A stretch of 64,000 nt of DNA. Origin: JBOGOC01 sp050747525. Lineage in GTDB: Bacteria; Acidobacteriota; Polarisedimenticolia; JACPZX01; DASXTC01. Within the stretch, counting starts at the first letter, position 1. The number at the start of each line of letters is the position of its first letter. Under the pieces are notes generated by a model, which worked only from the letters and a program-made list of their open reading frames with translations, was not told the origin of the DNA and ran no database searches. Position numbers and translations under genes: made by a program. Positions 43,307 to 52,300 of the stretch are shown piece by piece. The stretch is from assembly GCA_050747525.1 (NCBI GenBank), contig JBOGOC010000010.1, positions 1 through 64,000 on the forward strand, in the 5' to 3' direction.

Positions 43307-46300
43307 TCAGCGCGGCCGGATCACGCGGATGGTGGTCGTCCCCCGGAACCAGGTCCGGTCGCGCACCTCTCCCGTGATGGTCACCGGAACGGACTGTCCT
43401 TCAGGCAGCAGGGATTGGAACGCCTGCCTGTCGAACTTCACCTTCAGCTCCTCCCGGCCATCGTGGTTGTCGTCGCCAAACGTCGCGCTGCCCGGGATCG
43501 GAGCCAGCACCCCGTAGACGCGGACCGACTCCACCACCACATCGTGCGGGTTGATGCCCGCGGCGAACTGCAGCGTCACCTTCACCGTGCCGGCGTTGGA
43601 CTGCAGCCTGAGCGTGGACGGATCCAGGAGGAACATCTCGGGCGCGATCTCGCCCACGTGCAGGGACACCGCGGCGTCCAGGCGCGTACGGACCGGATCG
43701 TTGGAGTACACGGCCACCAGCCCGGCGTGGTCCCCGTCGGCCAGCGACGCCGCGCTCAGCGTCAGCGTGACGTCGGAGTGCGCCCCGGGGGACAGCGTGC
43801 CGCCCGCCGAGGAGGCCGTGATCCATGGCGGGAGCGGCCCCGGGCCGCCGGTACCGGGACCTCCCAGTGCCCAGGTCAGGTCCGACCCCCCTGTGTTCGA
43901 GACGCGAACCGACCGCGTGGTCACACCTCCCGGCGGTAAAGCCGCCGTCAGCACGGCCGGCGCCAACCCCGCCACCGGCGGCGGCGCCGCCGCCGCGCTC
44001 ACCGGCACCGTGACCGTGGGCGTGTCGGAGTCGTCAGATTGCAGCGACACGCTGCCGCTGAAGGCTCCGGTCGAGGGCGCCGTCAGGGTGACCGTCACCT
44101 GCGCCGACGCGCCCCCCGCCAACGACAGCGACACGGGCGTGACGACGAGGCCGGGTCCGTGCGCCGTGATGGGGGAGACCGTCAGGACGGCCCCGCCCCT
44201 GTTCTCCACGGTGAGCGTCCGCTCAGTCGGGTGGCCCGGGTACACGGTCCCAAAGGCCAGAGCCGCCGGCGACACAGCGATGTCGGCCGACAGCACCGTG
44301 AGGGTCACCGGCACGCTCACCAGCGGAGCCAGCGGGTCGTTGGTGCTGACGTCGATGGCTCCGGTGTGCGTCCCGTCGGCCAGGCCCGCCGCGTCCAGAT
44401 GGACGGAGAATGCCGCTGTGTCTCCGGGCGGCACCGTGGCCGAAAGCGGCGACACCGCGAGGAACGGCACCGGCGTCGTGGTGCGGGCCGACGCCGAGAC
44501 CTCCAGGTCGCTCTCTCCCATGTTGGCCACCACCAGCGTCTGCGTTTCGGAGCCCCCGGCCACCAGCGAGGACGACAGCGACGCGGGCTGCACCCGTGCC
44601 ACCGGCGCGGGGAGCCCCGTCCCGGTCAGCGGGATGATCACTTCGAGCTGCATCGTGTCGTCGCTGGAGATCGTCAGGTTCCCCAGGAACTCCACTGGAG
44701 ACGTCGGAGTGAACCGCACGGTCACCACCTGCGATCCGCCGGGAGGAAGCGAGAACGCGGCCGGCGAGACCTCGAACTCGGGTGTATCGGTCGTCAGCGA
44801 CGCCACGTTCAGCACGTCGTTCCCGTGGTTCTCGACGATGAGGGTCTGCTGAGAGACGGCGCCGGTGAAGAGCGGGACGAACAGCACCTCCTCGGCGTGG
44901 GTCCGGTACGTCAGCCGGACGAGGTGCCGGTTCAGGGGGCACGCGACGCCCACCGCCGGCGAGTTCTGAATCCCCACCTCCACGACGCGATCGAACGACA
45001 GCGTCATCAGCTCCTCGCGGGAAAGATGCAGCGAGCCGGTGACCGAGGCGCACGATCCGCCGGCGCGTCCCAGGACGAAGCCATGCAGCCCTTCGACGTC
45101 GATCGTGGCCGTCTCGTCCGCCGCGCCGAATTCCCCCTCGGCGGTCACCGAGAGCTCGCCTCCGGAGGCGGGCGTGTAGGACAGGAACAGCCGGCTGGTG
45201 GTCAAGGCTCCCGCCGTGGTCCAGGCGAGCGTGCGATCGACCATGATCGGCGGGCCCAGCACCGTGATGGAGGGCTGCCCCAGCGCGTACAGGCTGGCGG
45301 GGACTCTCACCAGCGGCGTGATGGGATCGTTGCTGGAGACGTCCAGGAACGTGGTGTGAGGCCCGATCGTGACCAGGGAGGGATCGAACACCACGGTGAT
45401 CTGCGCCGAGCCGCCCCCCGGCACCACGCCCGTTGACGGCGAGACGAACACGAATCCCGGGTCCGCCACGCTGATGGAGAAGGACAGGGGGAACGTCCCG
45501 CCGTTGGTCACGGTAAGCGTCCGGCTCTCCTGAGCGGGAGCGCGCAAGGTCGCTTCCAGCATGGATGGCGCCACCCCGATGTCGGGAGGCAGGACGCCCG
45601 AGCCGGTCAGCGGGACTTCCAGGACCGGCTGGGCGGGATCATCGCTGGCGAAGGTCAGGGTACCGGCGGCGTCCCCCACTCCGTCCGGAGTGAAGGTCAC
45701 CGTCATCTCCACGGTTCCTCCCACCGGCACGACGGCGCTGGACGTCGAGACGGTGAACAACGGCGAGTCGCTGGTGATCGAGCCGACGGTGAGCACTTCG
45801 TTGCCCGCGTTCTCGATATAGAGGGTGCGGCTGTCGCTGTCGCCGGTCATGGCCATCCCGAACGCCACGGCGGCGGCCGGATGGTGGTAGCTGAGCCGCA
45901 GGGTGTGGGCGCTCGGCTCGCAGGCGATGGTGACGGCCGCGGAATTGCTCATCGTCGCCTGAGCGACGCCGTCGTCTGCGAAGGCGCTCATCCTTCCCCA
46001 CGGGACGTGGAAGCTCCGCTGCCTCGTCACGCACGCGGCGGACGGGCTGTCTCCTCCCACCGTGCCGATATTCACCCCCTCGATGATGGCGGAGGCGGTG
46101 CGGCCCGAGAAATCCCCCTCCGCGATCAGCTCGAGCACGCCGGCGCCGCCGGGGGGCTCCGTCAGCGGCAGGGTGTGGCTGGTCGCACCGACCGGGGGGA
46201 GGAAGGGGACGGTCGACTCGACGGTCGTGGTCCCCGTGGTCAGTCGGATCACCGGCCCGCCGATGACGCGCAGCAGGATGGGCACCGCCAGGGTCGGGTG

Positions 46301-49300
46301 AAGAGGGTCGTCGGTGACGATCTGGAGGGTCGCCGTGTTCATGCCGATGGCGGCAAGACGGGAGTCCAGGCCGACGGCGAGCGCGATCGACCCGCCCGGG
46401 GGCACCAGACCCCCCGCGGGGCCCACCGACAGGAACGGCACGCCGGCCGGAGTGGACGGGTGCGCCGTGAAATGAAGCGTGGCAGCTCCCGGGTTGGACA
46501 GCGTGAGGGTGAGCGTCTCCTGGGCGCCCGCCGGCAGGGTCGCCTCCAGTGAGGACGGCTCCACCGACGCCGCGGGCGGCGAGAAGGCCGAGCCGGCCAG
46601 CGGGATCACCACGTGAGGCGCACTCGGGTCGTTGGTATTGAAGCTCAGGGAGGCCGAGAGAGCTCCCTCGGCCGGTGGTGTGAACGAGACAAGCAGCGGC
46701 TTTGACGATCCCTGGGGAACCGTCAGGGAGGTCTGGGACGGAACGAACGCAGGATGACTGGAGGCAATGGACGAGAGCACCAGGTTTCCCGCGGCGGCGT
46801 TCAGAATCCGCAGTGCCAGTGTGGAGGTCGCGCCGACGGATCGCGCGCCGTAGTCCAGGCGGTCCTGGGCGACGGGATAGCTGAGGCGCAGGGTGTGCCG
46901 GTTGACCGGGCAGGAGCTGGTCACCTGCGCTGAGTTGCGCACGTCCAGGCTCACGACGCCGTCGGCCGTCAGCATCTCCAGCGTCTCCAGCGGGACCGTG
47001 AAGATCGTCCCTGCCGGGCCGCAGGTGAGTCCCGTGTCTCCCGCGTGGCCGAAGTCCACCCCTTCGGAGGACAGGGAGGCCGTCTGGTTCGCCGCGCCGT
47101 AGTCGCCGGCGGCGAGCAGCTCGATGAGGCCCTCCCCGGCGGGCCGCGCGGGAATCCGCATCAGATGTGACGTCCGGGCCCCGGAGCCGGAATAGGGCTG
47201 CGTGGATTCGATGAAGACCGAATCGGCTGCGATAGCGATGCGTGGCACGAGGAAGACGTCCAGATCGGCCGGCACCCGCACATTGGGTCTCACCGGATCG
47301 TTGCTGAGGACGCGGATGCTTCCCGCGTAGTGGCCTGCGGGGAGGCGGTCGCTGTTGAAGAGGACGTTGATGTTGCGTGAGGTGTGAGGGGGGAGAGTCG
47401 CCGACGAGAGATCGGCCTCCAGCAACCGCTTGCCGATGCTCAGGTGCCCGAACCCGAGGCCCGACTCCCCCTGAAGCATGTACAGCCGGCCCGAAGGTGG
47501 CGGCAGCCACGCCAGGCCCCCGTCGTTCACCGGGAAGAGCGGGATCTGCAGCACGCTCCAGGTTCTCAGGGCGATGGAGTAGCGGTAAAGATTGAAACCG
47601 TCGTGGGAGCCGTAGGCATAGTAGTTGCATCTGTGGCCGTCGATGGCCGACCCGACGACCGATCCTCCGGGAAGCGGGGCAAGAAGGGTCCAGGCGCCGC
47701 TCGCGACGTCGAAGGAGGCGAATCCCGTCCTGCCGTTTCCCTCGTGCGCGTAGAGGACTCCGTCCAGGTATTCCATGCCTCCCCCCGGCTCGAGGATGAT
47801 GGGAGGCGGGGGGAGCGTCGTGGTCGAAGCCGTGATGGGATCGTAGCGGACGAAGGTCGTCCCGGCTCCCAGGTAGAGGTACCCTGAGCCGTCGCTGGCG
47901 ATGCTGGCCGTCCCCCGCCCCAGCGGAGAGGGGCCGTAAAGCCAGGAGTTGTGGACGATGTCGTAGACAGCAAGCGTGCTGTTCCCGGAATACGACACGT
48001 AGATCTTACCTTTAAGCAGGGCCGAGCCGCCGTTGTCTCCGGAGTCGATGGGTGAAGCGGCGAGCGGCTCCCAGGCGTCGGGACCGGCGGCCCGCAACCG
48101 GTAGAAGTTCTTCCCGGAGTTCTGCTGGGCGTAAAGGAACCCGGTGTCGGGATCCTCCACCAGGGCGGTCAGCACGACGGGCGTGTTCGTCAGCCGGGTG
48201 AACTGGTCGGGAATGGCGCCCTCCGTCACGTCGAGCGTGAGGGAGAGCGGTCCGTTGCCGGTGTTGGAGATGGTGAGCACGCGGGTGGTCGTGGCGCCGA
48301 GCGGTACGGTCACATTGAAGGACGACGGCCCCACGCCGATCACGGGAGGCACCACTCCGGCTCCCGATAGCGGGAGCGTCGCCACCTGAGACTGGGGATC
48401 GTTGCTGAAGAAGTACAGGGTGCCCGTGATCGGGCCCACTGTGAGGGGCCTGAAGGCGACCGTGACGGTGCGCGAGGCGCCCGGATCCAGCCTGATCGGG
48501 AACGCGGAGACGAAGGAGATGAACTCCGGACGATCGGACGTGATCCCCGAGACGAACAGCACCTCGCTCCCCCGGTTGGAGACGATGAACGACTGTGTGC
48601 GGGTCTGCCCCACGAACACGTTTCCGTACTGGAGGCGACTCTGGCGGCCTGAGTAGGTCAGGCGGATCTTGTGCTCATTGAGGGCGCAGTGCGAGTCCAC
48701 CTGGGGGGAGTTCTGCGCCGTGACGGTCACCACGCCCCCGGAGGCCAGCGCGCCGAGCAGCGGGGCGGCCACGTGGAACGAGCCGGTGGCCACTATGCAC
48801 TCGGAGCCGTCACCTCCCGCGAATCCAAGCAGGGTCCCTTCCGCGCTGACCGTCACTGTCTCGGTCGAGTCTCCATAGTCTCCGCGCGCGTCGATGGAAA
48901 CGAGTCCGTCCGCGGCCGGAGGCACCGGCAGGTGCAGTGTATGCACCGTGGTGGATCCAATGCCGGCATAGTTGGCGGCCGACTCGACCACCACGGGCTC
49001 TCCCAGGAAGCTGATGACCGGAATTCCCATGACGGTGAGCGTCGTGGGGACTCTGAGGACCGGCTGCAGCGGGTCGTTGCTGTGCACCTGGATGTCGGCC
49101 TGATAGACGCCTCCCGACAGGTCGGCGGCGGCGATGACGACCTGGAGGTCCAGCGATCCGGATGCCGGGACCGTGCCCGAGGAAGGCAGGACGCGCACGA
49201 AACCCGCTTCGGTCACCAGGCGCGCCGCGCCGTTGCCCGCCGTTCCCTGGACGAAATACACGCCGGGCGTGGGAAGAGGCAGCCAGGCCATCCCGCCGTC

Positions 49301-52300
49301 GGTGACGGAGAAGTACGGGTTGATGCTCACGCTCCAGAAGCCGGAGAGGACGCGGTAGCGATAGAGGTTCCTTCCTCCCTCCGGTCCATAGGCGTAGATC
49401 TCACGTTGGAGGGGATTCACGGCCGCGCCCACCACCGCGCCGGCCGGAAGCGAAGGCAGGGTCGTCCACGAGTTTGTCGCGATGTCATAGGCGGCGAACC
49501 CGCCTGTCGCGTTCCCCTGCAGCACATAGAGGGTCCCGTCCAAGTGCGCCATGCTTCCCCATCGCTCCAGATTGAAGGGGGGGGCCGCCAGGGCCACCGT
49601 CGACCCAGTGGCAGGGTCGAGCCTCACGAAGGTTGTCCGCGAACCCAGGTAGAGGTAGGCGCCATCGCCGGCGATCCGCGCGGTTCCATCTCCGATCCAC
49701 AGCAGGCTCATGGTGGTCCAGGAGTTGGAGGCGATGTCGTAGACACCCATCATGTCCCGGATACCGGTGTAGACGGTGTAGATCCTGCCGTTGAGGAGCG
49801 CGGCGCCCCCGCTGTTGCCGGAGCCGGAGGAGGAGAGGGGGGCCGGGGCGAGAAGCTCCCAGGCGTCCGTGGCGGCGAGGTAGCGGAAGAAGCGGGTTCC
49901 GCCGTCCTCCTGGCCGTAGAGGATGCCGGCAGCGGGATCCCCCGTCACGCATGTGAGCGCGCCGGGGCTGGAAGTCAGCCGTTCGAACCTGGGATCCCCC
50001 GTGAACGGCGCAAGAGTCTCCTGAATGCGGATGTCGAAGGAAAGAGGACTTCCTCCCGGGTTGCTCAACGTCAGCATCTGCACCTCCAGCTCCCTGCTGA
50101 AAAGGCTCGATGCGAGCGACGCGGGCGAGACCGCGGCCACCGGTGGCAGGATGCCGCGCCCCGACAACGGGAGCGAGACGGAAGGGTGTTGCGGATCGTC
50201 GCTGGCGAGCGTGAGCGTTCCAGTCCAGTCGCTCACCACAGCGGCGGTGAAGGTCACGGTCAAGGTGTGAGACGTGCCGGGATCCAGTGTCAGCGCCGTC
50301 GCGGACGGCACGAACTGCGGCAGGCTGGATGTGATCGAGCTCACGTGGAGGACATCGGTTCCCACGTTGGAGAGGCGGAGAGGCAGTGTAAGGCTCCCGC
50401 CGACGAAGACGTCCCCGAAGGGAAGACTGTCGATGCTGCCGTCATAGGAGAGCTTCACCCGGTGCTGGTTCACGGCGCAGTCAGTGTGCACAAGGACCGT
50501 GTTCTGCACGTGCACCACCATCCGGCCGTCCGCGGCCAGGGCGGCCATCTCGGCGGACGAAAGCGGGAAGACCCCCAGGGCCGGCGTGCAGTCGAACCCG
50601 CTCGTCCCGCCCACCTTTCCCAGGGACAGACCTTCTGCCGTGACGGACGCCGTCTCCCCGGCGTGCCCGAAGTCGCCGTCGGCCGCCAGCTCCAGCACCC
50701 CGCCCGCTCGGGGAGCTTCCGGCAGCACGAGCGTGTGTGTCGTGGAGCCCCCGTCCGGCGCGTAGAGGAGAATCGACTCGAGAGCCACCCGCCCGCCTAC
50801 CTGGAGGATCGGCCGACCCGTGACGGTGAGCGTCGCCGGCACCATGACCAGCGGCGCGACCGGGTCGTTGCTCCGGAGCTCGACATCGGCGAGGTACACG
50901 CCTCCGGCCAGCCCGGTGGCATCGAATTTGACATCAAGGTCCATCGAGCCGAAGGGGGGGACCGTGCCCGATCCGGGGCTCACATCCACGAACCCCGGCG
51001 ACGTGGCGTAGCGCGCCAGTCCGGTGCCCTCCTCCCCCTGGACGAAGATCACTCCGCCGGGTAGCCATCCCATGCCGCCATCGCCTACGGCGAAGAACGG
51101 GATGGTGGCCACGCTCCATAACCGCTCGTCGATGGAGTAGCTGAAGAGGCTCCTCCCGCCGTAGCTGCCGTACGCGTAGTACGCGCGGCGGTGAGGATCC
51201 AAGGCGGCTCCCAGAACCGCGCCTGCCGGTACGGGGGGAAGGACCGCCCACGTGCCCGCCGCGATGTCATAGGACGCGAAACCTGACAGACCGTCCCCCT
51301 GGTGCGCGTAGAGAACACCCGACAGATGACGCATACCTCCCCAGCGCTCGAACGGGAAGGGAGGCGGGTCGAGCCCCTGTGCCGACTGGGTCACGGGGTC
51401 CAGTCTCATGAAGGAGGAGCCGGACAGCAGGTAGAGATACTGGACGCCGTCACTGGCGATGATCCCGGTCCCCAGGCCGAGCGGGTTCCTCATGGTGGTC
51501 CAGGAGTCGGAGGCGATATCGTAGACGCCCAGAAACGCGTTGCTTTCCGCGTAGGCCGTGTAGATCTTCCCGTTCAGCAGCGCCGCGCCGCCGTTGTTGC
51601 CCGAGGCCCGAGGCGCGGTGGCCAGCTCCTCCCATGTGTTGGTCTGAGAGCTGTACCGGAAGAACGTGGATCCGAAGTTGGCCTGCGCGTACAGCGAACG
51701 GGTCGAGGGGTCCTCCACCACGCAGGTGAGTGGCACCGGACTCGGGGCCAGCGGATCGAAGACCGCTTCCTGGGTGTCCGCTGCGCGCGGCAGGGCTCCC
51801 ACCCTGAACTCCAGCGGACTCCCGCCGCCGTTCGTGACGGTGAGGCTCCGCGTTTCCTGCTCGCCCGACAGCAGCGCCGACGAGAGGGCCGCGGGGGCGA
51901 CCCCCGCCACGGGAGGATCGAGCCCGGCGCCCGAGACCTGGACGACCGCCAGCGGCGTGTCGGGGTCGTTGCTGGAAATGGTGATGACCCCTTCATAATC
52001 CGCGGCCTGCGACGGCGCGAAGGTCACGGTCAGCAGGGTAGACATCCCGGGGTCCACCAGCAGGGCGCCGGCCTGGGGGACGAACCCGGTCAGGCTGCTC
52101 GAGACTGCCGAGATCAGCAGCGGATCGAAACCTGTGTTGAAGATCGTCATCGAGAGGCTCCGGCTGCCCCCGGTGAAGAGCGTTCCGAACTCCAGGCGAT
52201 CGCTGGGACCCGTGTAGCGGACCCGCACGGTGTGCAGGTTCGCGCCGCAGAACGCGTTCACCTCCGGACTGTTCTGGACGTTCACGTTCACCACGCCGTC

